A stretch of DNA of 64,000 nucleotides from Diorhabda sublineata (taxonomy: Eukaryota > Arthropoda > Insecta > Coleoptera > Chrysomelidae). The stretch spans positions 9,376,709-9,440,708 of the forward strand of contig NC_079476.1 of the NCBI RefSeq assembly GCF_026230105.1, written 5' to 3'. A program made the position numbers and the translations under genes. Below the pieces are notes generated by a model. It was not told the origin of the DNA. It was given only the letters and a program-made list of their open reading frames with translations, and searched no databases. Each line of letters opens with the position of its first letter. Position 1 is the first letter of the stretch. Below, piece by piece: positions 51,658-63,130 of this stretch.

Positions 51658-54600
51658 CTAATAAAAAAAAATTTCTTCTCGTACTCCTTTAGGAATTATT
51701 AAGTCAATAACCTGTAAATTATGATTGTTAACTTCGCCAAGTTTATTGTTGCCGTAAGATATATAGCCAATAAAACTGCTTTTTATTTTTTTGCACATGT
51801 TCCCATTCCATTTCAAATCAGAGGTTTTGGTGTTATCCGCCTTTTAATTTTTCTGGTGGCTTTCAGAAGTGGTAGTCTGTTCTGCACATAAAAGCTAACT
51901 TATTCCTGTTTAATATTCATGATTTCCCTTTTCAGTATTTGTGTTTTATTACTTAATATATATCCGTCAGTTGGATTCCGTGATTGTTGCATTTATCTTT
52001 TAGATTTCTATTGTTCTCTTCCCTTTTTCCCAACTTTTATTTGGTACTTAATGCTTTTCGTTATTTGTATTATGTCTCGTATGTTATTTGTGATAATTTT
52101 ATGAATTTATCTACTCCTTTTCCAAGCCTGGCATTTATTTTTCGGTCCAGCATTTGAGTTCATGTTTTATTTTAACTCGTCTTCAAAATTTTCCCAACAT
52201 TTGGTTTTTGGCTAAGGAACTCCTAGTTTCTTTTTGATTTATAACCTCACTCATTCTAAGTAAAACTGCTTCTTGATTTTAATAATAATTATCCTGTATT
52301 TTTAACAAATTTGACAAAACTTCTCTAAATATAAAGAAATCTAGTAAGTCCGGTATATTATTTTGTACTATTACTATTTTTTTTTAATATTATGTCTTGA
52401 AATAATTGCTGCACCCATAGTTAGTGTTTGCCTAATAGATGTTACACTTCCACATTCAGTTGATTTTCTGGAATTTCTATATGATTATCGGTCAATTTCT
52501 GAATAAGGCCATGCTAGATGCGGTCCGTTGTACTACAAATATTTATGCTGTGTATGTTTGAGAACGTTATGATTATTGTTTTGTATTTGGGATGACGTTA
52601 GCACTCCATTTCGATACTGTGAGATCTTTTCTAATATTAAATTTTTTATGTCATTGTCCCATTATATCTAACTTCGAGCTCGACTGATCTATTTAATTTT
52701 ATTCCTTTCATTTCTATTATTTACCATTTGTCTTCTCCATAATGTTTTACATTCTCTGCATATTAAGATCTCTAAGAACTTTCTGTTCTTTTGACTATAT
52801 GTTATTTTCCGCGGAAATAACATATTCCTTCTTTAGCATTAATGGAAATAAACTGGTTTAGGACTATAGTTCTAATTCAATTTTTCATGTTTCCTTTCAT
52901 AGTTCCATTGCTACTATACACACTTTATGGTTTGTAGAGTAATTTTAAGCACAGTTTGCCATTCTGCCTAATGCAACCTTTTATAATCTTTTATAAGATG
53001 ATAACTTGTACACTTGACTCAACAAGTGTTCTATTACAATACGTCTAGGCGTGATCATATCATTTTTTACGTTGTGCTATTAATCAATACCAATAACAAA
53101 AATATATACAACATTAACGTTGCATTGATGCATTCAGAATAATTTATTTTATAGAAAATAAGAAATTTTGAAATCATTGATATTCTTTTAATTTCAGAAA
53201 TCAGATGTAAGCTCGTTGGAAAAGAGCAGACTATAATCAAATCAGCTAAGGACACATTTGAAGCTCAAAACGAATTTTTAATCGTCAAAATGACTCTCAT
53301 AGGTGAAGGTAAAAATTTTAAATTTGAATTTTTAAAACATGACTAAAATTGGACAGAAAAAAGAGTATTACGTAAAGAACCAATGAAAAATGAATTTGGT
53401 GAACATTGTAAATTTATGGTAATTTTCCAAGAGCAGCTAAAAAATATCGATATTAAAAAATAAATTTTTTATTTTCTTATTATAAAAATATTGAAAAATA
53501 ATAACAATCAGTTATTATATGGTCCCATATATAAACCTCTCGATCTAAAGATAGTATGGTTGTTTCAAAATATTCATTGGAAATACAATCAGAAGTACAT
53601 TTTACAAAGTACTACATGCCAATCGTCCTGTTGCGTTTTTCGTCGAATATTTTCTCTATTTCGTTAGTTATTATGCCGCAGTTGTGCCGTTGTGATCTAT
53701 AGTCAGTTTCAAGTTCTAAAAAAAATTATTAGTTGTCGACCTTCTATTCGCAAATTTTAATGAAATAACTTTATCTACAACGCATTCCACGAATTCACGC
53801 GAATTTTAGTAGATTTCTGGTGATAATGTTCTTTATACTCGCTGGTACATTTTTCTGATATTTTTGACTTTGCTTTTCATTTGTAGTTCTCACAAAATTG
53901 CTTTTTTATCTTCTATAACCTTATTTTTTTTAAACTTTTCTGGGGAAAACCGTGGTGTTTGCAGCCCTCAACTGTGGTTGTGGAGATGACGCTATTGGTA
54001 TTGTTGTAGCTATTGGTGAGTTAGTTACTTCAATCTGATAGCTGCAGAGCAAGGAAAAAAAAGAATGAGCAGAAAAATAAGAATACGATTGGGAACTACT
54101 GAAGAGCGAAGAAGTGGGTAGATAAAATCTGGATAAAATAAGCTAATGCTATAATACATACAAAAACTCAATTCATACTTTTTAAATATAACTATACATA
54201 AATCTGTTCTATTATATTTGTTGTGTTCCCCAAATAAATAGAATATCACTGAGGAATTGATGAAACAGAGTTTTCTAAAGACTACATACAAAAAAAAGCA
54301 AAGTTATTAGAAAAACGAGTATAAAGCGAGTGTTTCGCCCAACGAGTCACGCCTTCGTACTCACCGTGAAACTTATTTCGCGAGTATGTTTCGAAGTGAG
54401 CCAACACCAGTCGGTTTTTGATTGCGTATTAAAGTGTTTCGCCTTCCGTATTGTTCACATTGTATACATGCACTATGTGTTTCGCGCGAAAATGATCAGG
54501 CTGCACTCGGTGAATTATCTCGCACAAACTGACGGCCCACGCTAGTTTCGCCTGGAACCCGAAACGTTTCGTTTAGTCGACCGAAGACATTTTCGCGAAA

Positions 54601-57600
54601 CAGATCGGAAAAAAGTTTAGTGCAGTAACAACCCGGCTCATTATCACCACACTTAACTTGAATTGTTCCTTGTTATAGATAAAAAGGACGCTTCAAATCG
54701 AGTTGAATTTTGACTTGATTATTTAGTCTGTTACCTTGAAAGATTTCTAGCAATCCCAGACAAACTATACCAATGTTTGCAGAGCTATTTCATTGTTAGA
54801 TACTATACTATACTATACGTTTCTGGTCGTTGGTCTCGAATATTGTGATATGCATTTCCTTGGAGACTTCCGCTTGAAATACTGAGGACAAATTCTGATC
54901 GGTTGGGTTAGTTGCACTTAGGGCACTTATACATAGGTTCCAACTCGTATGTTTTCAAACAAAACCAAAGAAAATTAACGAATGACAATTTGTCAATAAA
55001 TTCGGATTTGATGTTGTTTATGTGAAGAATCATTACATGTATTTATACATTAGTTTGTTTTAGTTACTCTAGAACCACGTCAGCACGAGTACCCTTTCTG
55101 TTTTACTCTGCCAAAAAATATTCCAAGCACTTTAGAAATGGAATTTGGATGTATCAAATATTATGTCAAGGCGACAGTCGATATTCCTTACTCATTTGAT
55201 TATGTCGATGAAATAACTTTACCTGTTGAGGTTCCTGTGGATTTCAATGATATACAGGATGAATTACAATTGGTAAGATGTCTTAATTGTGAAGAATGAC
55301 AATATTTGGTGTTCTTTTTGATAAATTGCTATTTGACTAATATTAAGATGCACCATATGGAATTTCTTGAACCTTTTATTTCTAAGTAGAAGGAATTTTT
55401 CCATTTAATTGTACTGTTATTTCAATAAAAGTCAATTGAAAGTAAAATTGGTGTGTGACATTACATATTGCATAAAAAGTAACTAAGAACGATATATTCC
55501 CTATTTCTTATTCAGAGATGTTCTCCAGAGGTTCAAATGGGGTAAATAATTCAACCAAATATCGACCATTACATCATTTTCCAAGCATTGTGAGATATGA
55601 CTAGAAAAGAGGTTAAAAACTGGATTGAAATTTTCATATAGCCATATGTTCTACTAACTCCTCGAAGTAGATATTCCCGCAATTCGCAAGATAATTTATA
55701 TTTTGAATTTGCAATTTAAAGTGCAGAAGATCAATTGGTCAACAGGTTTTATATTCTATAATAATTATGGCTTGAAAAAAGCTGTATCCAGAAACGTAGC
55801 TAGATATATTTTGTGTTGGCAATATCTAAAAGAGTTTAGAAAAAATAACAAATTCTGCTTTGAAAACCCGTTATGTGCAATCTGGTAGAAATGAACGTAG
55901 AAATTATTAACTCTTCAGCCAAGTACAAATTTTAATTCACAAGAAAACGCAAAAGACCTCGGTCAGAAGACCATGAAGTAAAGAGCCTGTTTCTGAGCAT
56001 TCGTAGCAAAAAAAAAACATGGAAAATATGGAGATAAGATATGGAGAACCGTTTTTTTTTTCAACCTCTGATAGGATATAAATGAAAGACAAGTTCGTAT
56101 AAAACAATATTATTTATTAACAAAAGATTGGTACACTTACGGTTACTTTTCGACATAATCACCGAAGAGATTGAGACATTTGTCATATCTGTGAACAAGA
56201 TTTTCAATACCCTCTTCAAAGAAAGTTGCCGCCAATTAACAGACCTTGAAACTTCTGGAAATTCCGTAGACAAAGCAGTGTATACAGGGTGTTCAGGGAC
56301 TTGATGCAAAAATTCGGGAGTGAGTAAATGACATAAACATAACTAAATAGTATATTACGCCAAAAGGGAAGAAAGTTGAATTTTCGACCCTGCGTGTCAT
56401 AATTCCCGAGACGAAGCCGAAGGCGTCATAACGCGCAGGAAGGAGATTTCAGATTTTGGCACGTGTATGGTACACGATTTTTCTTCATACCTCGGTCGAA
56501 GGTACGTAGTTTCCTCCCTAGTAACAAGGGCGAAAGTATGTACTTTCGACCAAGGTGTGAAGAAAAAAAATTTTCATACAACTCATCGTTTCTGAGGTAT
56601 AGGCATTTAAAGTTGCGAAATCAGAATTTATATTTAAGTATATTTTTTAAATTATATATTTAAACATTATGAATTTTTAATGGATAATTAAATATGTCCA
56701 TGAAGTGTGTTTGACGGAATAAATAATTCTAGACTACTATCTGAAGGCCAGAGGTAGAAATAAGACCAAGACCACAACGAGAGAAATTCATTTGTAAACT
56801 TATATGATTCAATGTATCGTTTCATATGTTTTATACCATGAAGATAACATAATACTAGGGCCGTTTTTTTTCAACCTCCAATCGCTCCGTGCAGATGCTA
56901 CGCGGGCAGAAGATAGCGGGCATGCGCTGTAGGTGACTGCGGAGCTCTCGAACTACACAATTCGACATTGTTGACATGTAAACATGTCGAAGTTATTGCA
57001 TTAATTGGCTTTGCGGGATGTTTCGTAGGGAGGACATTTATAATTGAGAAGTAGACGATGTAGAGGATACTGTTTCTCAGTTAGTGGCTCGTTAATCACT
57101 CAAAAACACGTTCGACGGATTTTTACTGTGATCAACAGCAATGCAGTGCAATATTTGGATGTGTTCAGAAAATATAAAAATTTGCGAAAACACCTTTCAC
57201 TAAAAGCACTTTTTGTAAGCTACTGACAAGGTAAATGCGTAGATTAAAGAGCTGTAATACACACTTTTGGCGGGATATTTGAAAAATTTGCTGTATTCCT
57301 CAATCTTGAGCATCCAAAAAATTACACCGGACATATTGCTCCAGAGGAACTTCCACATCGCTGTTGGCCAACGCTGCAACTGATATCAATGTTTTAAAAC
57401 GGCATGGTGTATGGAAGAGTTCATCAGTGGATCAAAAATATGTGTGAAATAGCAAGAATGATACAAGGGGGTGAAAGTTTTGTGAACCAAAATCACACAT
57501 CTTTCAGCATTATTGAAAGTAAAGAAGTACATCCATTAATTTCTACAATAAATGTTTCTGGTAACAGTAGTCGCTCTATTACTGTTAACATCCAGAATTA

Positions 57601-60600
57601 GAATAAAAATTCAGTTATTGATGTTAATTGATTTTTTATTTCTAATTATTTCAAACGGGATTGGGAGAATTTAAGAGTTCTGTAAAGTACAAGGATACCA
57701 TAAAGTAACATTTTCCGGACTCAAATTAATACTGTCGAATTTACAGTACAGTATGAAAAAATATATATTTTTGTTCTTGAAAATTTGGTTACTAAACTTT
57801 AACTACATTTATGTTCACTTTACATTACTTTGTTTATATATTGTTTCCATTTAGTCTTATTATGATAGAGTCATTTTTAAATCCAACCTGTCTGTCTTGT
57901 TTTTTTTACACTAAATAAACTGAATTCGACTCAGATATATCCATTTGAGTAACATTGTAACGAGTTCATCAATACTTACAACACAATATTCTTCCATCAA
58001 ACTATATTATGTATAATAATGACAATTGTACGCTTTCATAATTTGTTTCAGAAACCTATTACATTTAGTAACGAGAAGACTGTTTGCTGCCTTTGCTGTA
58101 CTGGTGGCGAAATTAGCATGAATTTACAATTAGAAAAAAATGGCTTCATTTTGGGAGAAATAGCTAAAGTACAAATCGAGGTGAAAAACATGAGCAGAGT
58201 TAACATTGAACAAATCATGCTTACGTTAACAAGAGTGAGAATTTTTTGTTTATAAAAACTGACAATAATAACAAGCCTCTAGTTTATATTTTTAAAAATA
58301 GAAAAAAAGTCTTTGATTTTGAATGAATCTGATAGATTGAGTAATCATTTCCGTATACATTATCATTTTATGGAAAACAGTAACCAGATAAGAAACAAGA
58401 AGATGGTATGGATCTTGAAATCTACCACCAATTGAGTCCAACAGATTGAGATCTGGCCATTTCATACGTATTCTTCTACGTATCTCTCCCACTAGAAATG
58501 ATCGCAAATATATATCATGAAAAGGGCAGTTGCGGAATCTTATTGAAACTTGTCTTGTCTCTAAACGGGACGTTAACTTGTATAGGGTTAGGAATACAGC
58601 GCTAATTCTTCTTGTAAGACTTCCAAATATCATACTCCAATAAGAGTTTTGTCTTGGACTACTAGTTCTCTACTATATTTTTCGTGTTTAGTTTACTCAC
58701 AATTTATTCAGAAATACGAGTTTGTAAGATTTTGTAGGATTCGTACTACTGATGAATATCTAAATTCAACAACTGCTTGATAAAGAATCTCGATTTCCCT
58801 GAACAGATAATAGTACATTCATTGTGATATCTTTATCAAGGTCAGTTGGTTAATTGGTAATTTTTTTTATGAAAAAATTAAAATTTATCGAACTTTTTAG
58901 AAGCAAATAACTCTATAACCGATTGAGTTACACGAATCAAAAAAGAGTAACTTTTTTTCTAGAATTTAACGTTTTTTAATATTTCTTTATTATTTTAGCT
59001 GTAAGTTTAGCCCAAAAAAAGTTTACTTTGATTTAATTAACACAAACAAGTGTAACTAGCGCCTTTTATTAGCAATGTTAAATTAGAGTGCAAATTATGA
59101 TTCCTCATGCCAAAAAACGTAAAATTGCCAATTTTCAAAGAGAAATTGTGGAAACATAAAAAATTATTGCCAAAATAAAAATTTACACTTTGAACACCTC
59201 GTATCTCAGAAACTAGCAATATTTGCATAAGGCATGTTGAGCAGAATCATCATATTTTGAGGTCTAGAATCTACAGTTCAGAGATTGGACATTCTTAATG
59301 AATCACCCTGTAAAGTCTGCTTTCTATTTGTTTATCTTGCTCGCAAAATCTGCCCCTACCATGTCTATCGCCAGCAGACCGACTACCCGTTTAATGTCGT
59401 TTCTGGTCATCTAAAGAAGTTCCTAGGACTTCTAAGTATTGGGTCTGGAGTGTTTCTCCAATAAACTTCGATCTAATCCATTAGTCATCCCTTCAGTTGG
59501 TTGTTGATGTGAAATCTCAAGAGACCACATTAGGAGCCTGATTGACGATATGGAGTCAGTGCTCCTTTTTTGCCTGGTATACCCTGGTGGCCTGGTAGCC
59601 GAATAAGAGTTAATTAATTTGTGTTAGCTAGTGCTTTTAGAGCTACTGCTTTTATAGCTACTGCTTTTAGAGCTTGAAGAGCACTTAATAGTGTTCAGCT
59701 GCTTAAAGGCTACTTAACCATCGAAGAGAATGCTTGCCAGAGAGGTTCATATTCAAACGCTTCTGAGTACAGATGTTTATAGCTAGCAATAAACATAAGC
59801 CTGACAAATAGTGAGTAATTCTCCTGGTGGTATAGAAACATTTTGGTCCAAAAACATCTAAATGATTGTTCCAAGTAAATGTTCAATCCAGAAGGACTTG
59901 ATAATTGACTTCGTTGGAAAATAGTAGTTGAGTTCCATGAAGGGTAGATGCGCATATAGTTGCGTTTCTTCTTGTGTATGGAGTTAGTGTTATTTTAACG
60001 GAGTTGATAGAGAGTTGCTTTTCATTACTCCAATTTCCAATTGTGCTTAGGGACGTTTACATTCTGGCAAAGATAATGGTGTAGTATATTAGTGTATATT
60101 AGTGACTATTTCCTTCGAAAAATTTAAGCCAACCAAAAAGCTGTAATATTTTATGTTTACCTAGCAACGATCAAATTTCAGCGATAATACTGCACTAGTG
60201 CAAATTATCGATAATTTGCACTAGTGCCAAATTTTCGTCTAGGATTAATAAACATCATTTGGTTTTAATTTTATATTTTAAGAAAAGGAACAATTATTGT
60301 TTATTTTAAATTAAATTTTTCTTAGGAAATAGTCTGCCAAAATGCCCTCTCGCGCATGTCAAATTGTCTCATAATTTCCTCGGGTGCGCATTCGCGCACT
60401 CGAGAAAATTAAATTATCGACAATTTGACATGCACTCGGGACATTAATATTGAAAATTTGTGCAATTTTGATAATACAGAATCAATAATAAATTCTCTTA
60501 AAATGTAAGAGAAGAATTTAATTTATTCAACTGACTTATTGGAATAGGATTTTCATATGGTGTTATTTTTCTAAGGATTAAACAAAAGCTAGTTATTTAG

Positions 60601-61553
60601 TTATTCAGGCAAATTGGGAAATTCTTTGAAAGAACCGATTTCGCTAATTAACTGATATTGTTAAAATATTTGTTGACTTAAAAACTCCAGCAATACCATC
60701 TTTACGTTCCATATATTATATTTATGTTTTTTCGTAGATTGTCTAATGAGATAGTTGGTATTTGACAGAATCTTACGCTTCAAACTTACATAACCTATCA
60801 CTTTATGTGAAAATTCGGGATTTCGAAAAAAAAAACGATAAGTCTAATTTTTTCTACAAGCAAAAGTACTCATTTTGCATTCACTGTTTCTTGAACTCCT
60901 TTAATATGAAGCTGCAACTCCAACCTTTCAAATCGGAACCCACTTCAAAATTCTATCGAAAATGTTGCTCATTCTTGAATCTCATATTATTTGATTAGTC
61001 TTCAATTTTGAAGATATTTTTCAGCTTGTCATATCACAACCTTATTTACACGAATTGCTGTCTGTTTAGAAGGTATTTAGATTTCCTTAGGGAAACTCTC
61101 CAGTTTCTTTGTAAGTTTACATTTATCCGATGTTTGAAAACAGCAATCACTAATTCAGCGATATACTGACATCAGTACATAGTGAGCTTCCAAACAATTA
61201 ATGGTTTTCCTGACTATATTCATTCTTGTGTTATAAACTCTATTTCAAAATTTATACGTAGTACCTATATAGAACCGCAGTATACTAATACTTTCTTGAA
61301 AATACCTGAACGACTATTTATTCACGTAAATATAGAAATAGATAAATATGATATTTCTTATAATTTCTAGATATGGGACTATAAATCAGAAGGTAGAAAA
61401 GAAAGAATCAAAGAAATTATGGCCACTGAAACGGAAACAGGAACTGATGCTCACACACAAAGGACCTATCTAATACAATTTAAAATTCCTCAAGAAATCT
61501 CTATACACAATTTGGTTAAATGTATTTTAATAAAGGAAACTTTTCGTTTGCGG
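48892..61553 (+). CDS. Second alpha-arrestin paralog, gene 2 (3' end beyond the window)
   Basis: Coding exons: 48892-48994, 53198-53308, 55064-55272, 58052-58234, 61371-61553. All have GT/AG borders and splice to an open 263-residue frame. Exon sizes 103, 209 and 183 nt and phases 1-1-0-0 match gene 1. Residues 1-141 form the N-terminal arrestin fold (exon 3 has YPFCFTLP and GCIKYYVKA). Exon 4 opens with CCLCC (153-157) and the GFILGEIAKVQIEV strand of the C-terminal fold. Exon 5 is more diverged from gene 1. No further exon with a matching frame was found up to 64000, so the end of the C domain and any PPxY tail lie outside. The role is probably the same class of endocytic adaptor as gene 1. 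The protein is quite diverged from gene 1, so the duplication is old. Confidence 0.85.
50170..50222 (-). repeat. hAT-type terminal sequence
   Basis: On the minus strand the tip CAGAGGTCGGCAAAGTGCGG, then CTCCAGAGCCGCATGTGGCC, resembles the CAGGGGTCGGCAAxxTxCGG ends of hAT-Charlie-like elements. The partner end was not found. Confidence 0.5.
50310..50590 (+). pseudogene. RTE-like LINE post-RT fragment (gene 2 intron 1)
   Basis: The frame reads KLVVDNQIIHQVM, then by frameshift QTTKALRIAACLNETTWRNK, and near 50510 the RPIMTYTA block. This is the region after the RT palm in a common arthropod LINE. Confidence 0.7.
50598..51450. mobile_element. Non-autonomous element with subterminal CTTTCCCGCAC palindromes
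   Basis: The left end holds GTGCACTTTCCCGCAC, the perfect 26-bp palindrome ACTTTCCC-GCACTAGTGC-GGGAAAGT (50632-50657). The right end near 51350-51445 has CTTTCCCGCACTTG, GTGCGGGAAAGT and ACTTTCCGCACTTGTTAGGA. The interior has no coding homology. Size about 850 bp. Superfamily unknown. Confidence 0.6.
51597..51656. repeat. (TA)n microsatellite
   Basis: About 55 bp of AT dinucleotides in gene 2 intron 1. Confidence 0.95.
51660..53190. other. Intron 1 of gene 2, T-rich, unassigned
   Basis: The T-rich top strand suggests decayed minus-strand coding text from a LINE, but no motif could be fixed. Confidence 0.3.
53198..53308 (+). CDS. Gene 2 exon 2
   Basis: 111 nt, phase 1 to 1, acceptor TTTAATTTCAG, donor GTAAAA. 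It encodes EIRCKLVGKEQTIIKS and onward, shorter than the gene 1 counterpart. It is a middle strand of the N-terminal fold. Confidence 0.8.
54318..54625. repeat. CpG-rich patch with repeated TTTCGC/GAAAC words
   Basis: In an AT-rich intron this 300-bp patch holds many CpG and about eight TTTCGC or CGAAAC words (for example CGAAACGTTTCG and TTTTCGCGAAAC). It looks like a young MITE or an alien insert; no coding sense. Confidence 0.4.
55064..55272 (+). CDS. Gene 2 exon 3, arrestin N domain
   Basis: 209 nt, phase 1 to 0, same as gene 1 exon 3. YPFCFTLPKNIPST and the following IKYYVKATVD are the family signature; it ends in DELQL before GTAAGA, as gene 1 ends in DKLQL. Confidence 0.92.
56050..56260 (-). 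pseudogene. Tc1/mariner-type transposase C-terminus
   Basis: The minus strand reads AATFFEEGIENLVHRYDKCL, NLFGDYVEK and a stop, the conserved C-terminal end of an insect mariner-type family. The flanking GTTTTTTTTTCAACCTC recurs at 56864, perhaps an element end. Confidence 0.7.
56481..56571. mobile_element. ~90-bp MITE with 30-bp terminal inverted repeats
   Basis: TTTTTCTTCATACCTCGGTC at the left is mirrored as GACCAAGGTGTGAAGAAAAA at the right. A related, less symmetric copy lies at 29622-29745. Confidence 0.65.
56860..57610 (+). other. Unidentified TE-like sequence (gene 2 intron 3)
   Basis: Begins with GTTTTTTTTCAACCTCCAATCG, CpG-rich, followed by short frames (57044-57226, 57404-57601) without recognised homology. 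Probably a decayed DNA transposon. Confidence 0.3.
58052..58234 (+). CDS. Gene 2 exon 4, Cys-rich linker and arrestin C domain start
   Basis: 183 nt, phase 0 to 0. It encodes CCLCC followed by GFILGEIAKVQIEVKNMS, which aligns residue for residue with gene 1 exon 4. The donor is GTGAGA. Confidence 0.92.
59330..60060 (-). pseudogene. LINE remnant after the RT palm (R1/Jockey-like)
   Basis: The minus strand near 60040-59860 reads IGNWSNEKQLSINSVK, then NEVNYxVLLDKHLTWNNHLD, the thumb block (KYLGVxLDxxLTWxxHL). Stops are frequent. It lies in gene 2 intron 4. Confidence 0.6.
60165..60475. mobile_element. Palindrome-rich non-autonomous element
   Basis: 60192-60227 is a perfect 36-bp palindrome whose two halves each end in GCACTAGTGC. 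Further right TCGGGTGCGCATTCGCGCACTCGA and inverted TGTCAAATTGTC/GACAATTTGACA continue the theme. The core GCACTAGTGC is shared with 50632-50657. Confidence 0.55.
61371..61553 (+). CDS. Gene 2 exon 5, arrestin C domain
   Basis: 183 nt, phase 0 to 0, acceptor TAATTTCTAG, donor GGGTAAGT. It encodes a charged strand-loop-strand (KSEGRKERIKEIMATE, then YLIQFKIPQE) in the place of gene 1 exon 5. It is less conserved than exons 3 and 4. Confidence 0.8.
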
Positions 61554-61929
61554 GTAAGTTTTATACATCAGCTTTAACTAGTAATTGATTACTAAATAAT
61601 CTTCAGTCGAGGCTTACGACTCCAGGGGAAAGATAGGTATTAAACACAATAGTTAAAAAGAAAACCTAATATCTATCCATAAGCGAGCTACATACTGGCC
61701 CACTGATCCAACTTTACGAATTTCTGTATTGTAAAAGGTATATCAAAAATATCAAGAGATTAAATCTTCTCTTAACCCATTCTCAGACCTTTCGCCTTTA
61801 CAAAATTTAAGTAATCAAATACTATTAAACCCAAAGTGAAAACTATCAGTAATTCGAAATCAAATCATTCAACACATTGTAGCAGTCACATAAGAAAATT
61901 GATAGAAGTGGGAAGGAAAACCATTCACT

Positions 61930-63130
61930 CCCCAAATTATGGAGCTCTACATATCAACCAGGTAACTCGAAGTAGATTATTAAAGTACAAAAATTCTAAA
62001 ACGCTAGAGTATTTGAGAAGAAGAAGTCAAAAACATATGCCTCCTATAAATATGCAGTAGATCAATGGTCCAGAAACGACACAGAAAAGACTGAAACATT
62101 CGATAAACACTTAGAAAGTGTATTTTGTCTCTACCTTGGCAAAACACTGAAACCGTCTCTACTTCACTAGGCGTTACAACTCAATTAGATCTTCCTATAA
62201 TAAAATGAAATTGATTGAAGGGGACGATGACCGGGAATAACTTTCAACAGAAGGCATCAGACTAGCACTATGATATTTAATGCCATGATGAGCTTGGGTT
62301 TGTTTCCCACCCCAGTGGAAAGTAGCCTAGGTAATTCTCATCTATTAGCCCTGCTACCCGTTCTATCCAAGTATTTGAGAAGCTCATTCTTCAGAAACTA
62401 AAACCAATACAAGATTTTGATTTTGATTTTGAACTATTTGAGCTATAGATTTCTTTGATGTTACCAAGACCTTCGGTTTGCTAGAAAAGACTGCTGTACA
62501 AACTGAAAATGAAATCACCACATACTTTTTTTGAAGTGCTGGAGTCTAATATTTTGGAAAGATACAAGTAATATGAAGTAAAACACACACATATGGTACC
62601 GATACAACTGAGTTACCACAAGGCACCGTGCTAAGATGAATTCTATACCTGCTTTGCATAGCTAATCTTCCGATAACAATCCTGATTACCTTAGTCTCTA
62701 CTACCCTCACCCTCACAAAAACATATATCGATTATCAGGGAACGACCCCAAAAAGGAGATATGAATTACCTTGGTATTTGTCATAAGGCAAAAGAGAATA
62801 CAGCTTATTTTTAATTACAAGAAAATGTGCTAGCTCCTGAGTCGTTCATCCTATTTATCTCTAGCAAGGTGATGGTGAAAAAAAACTATTATAAAGCCTT
62901 TATAGTCATATGAAATACAACTCTGGGATCAGCAAGCAATACGAACATCTTAATGATACACCGTGTTCAAACCGAAGTACTTAGATCGCTGGGTAATGTC
63001 CCATAGTATATTCCCAACTAGGTACTTTCAAAGTTTCAGCAATTATTGAGGAATGTGCCAAACTAGCATAAACTGATTAGAACCAGATGACGACTCAATC
63101 AAATGAACTAGTTGCAAATATTTTCAACCA
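61930..63130 (+). pseudogene. Jockey-like LINE remnant (gene 2 intron 5)
   Basis: In order: WSRNDTEKTETFDKHLESVF (linker before RT) at 62067, LLPVLSKYLRS near 62360, a TEVPQGTVL and LLCIANLP block near 62610-62680 (RT motif 5), and VQTEVLRSLGNVP, stop, YIPN near 62970 (post-RT, family NAPWYxxN). Many stops. The YADD motif is not recognisable. Confidence 0.7.
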
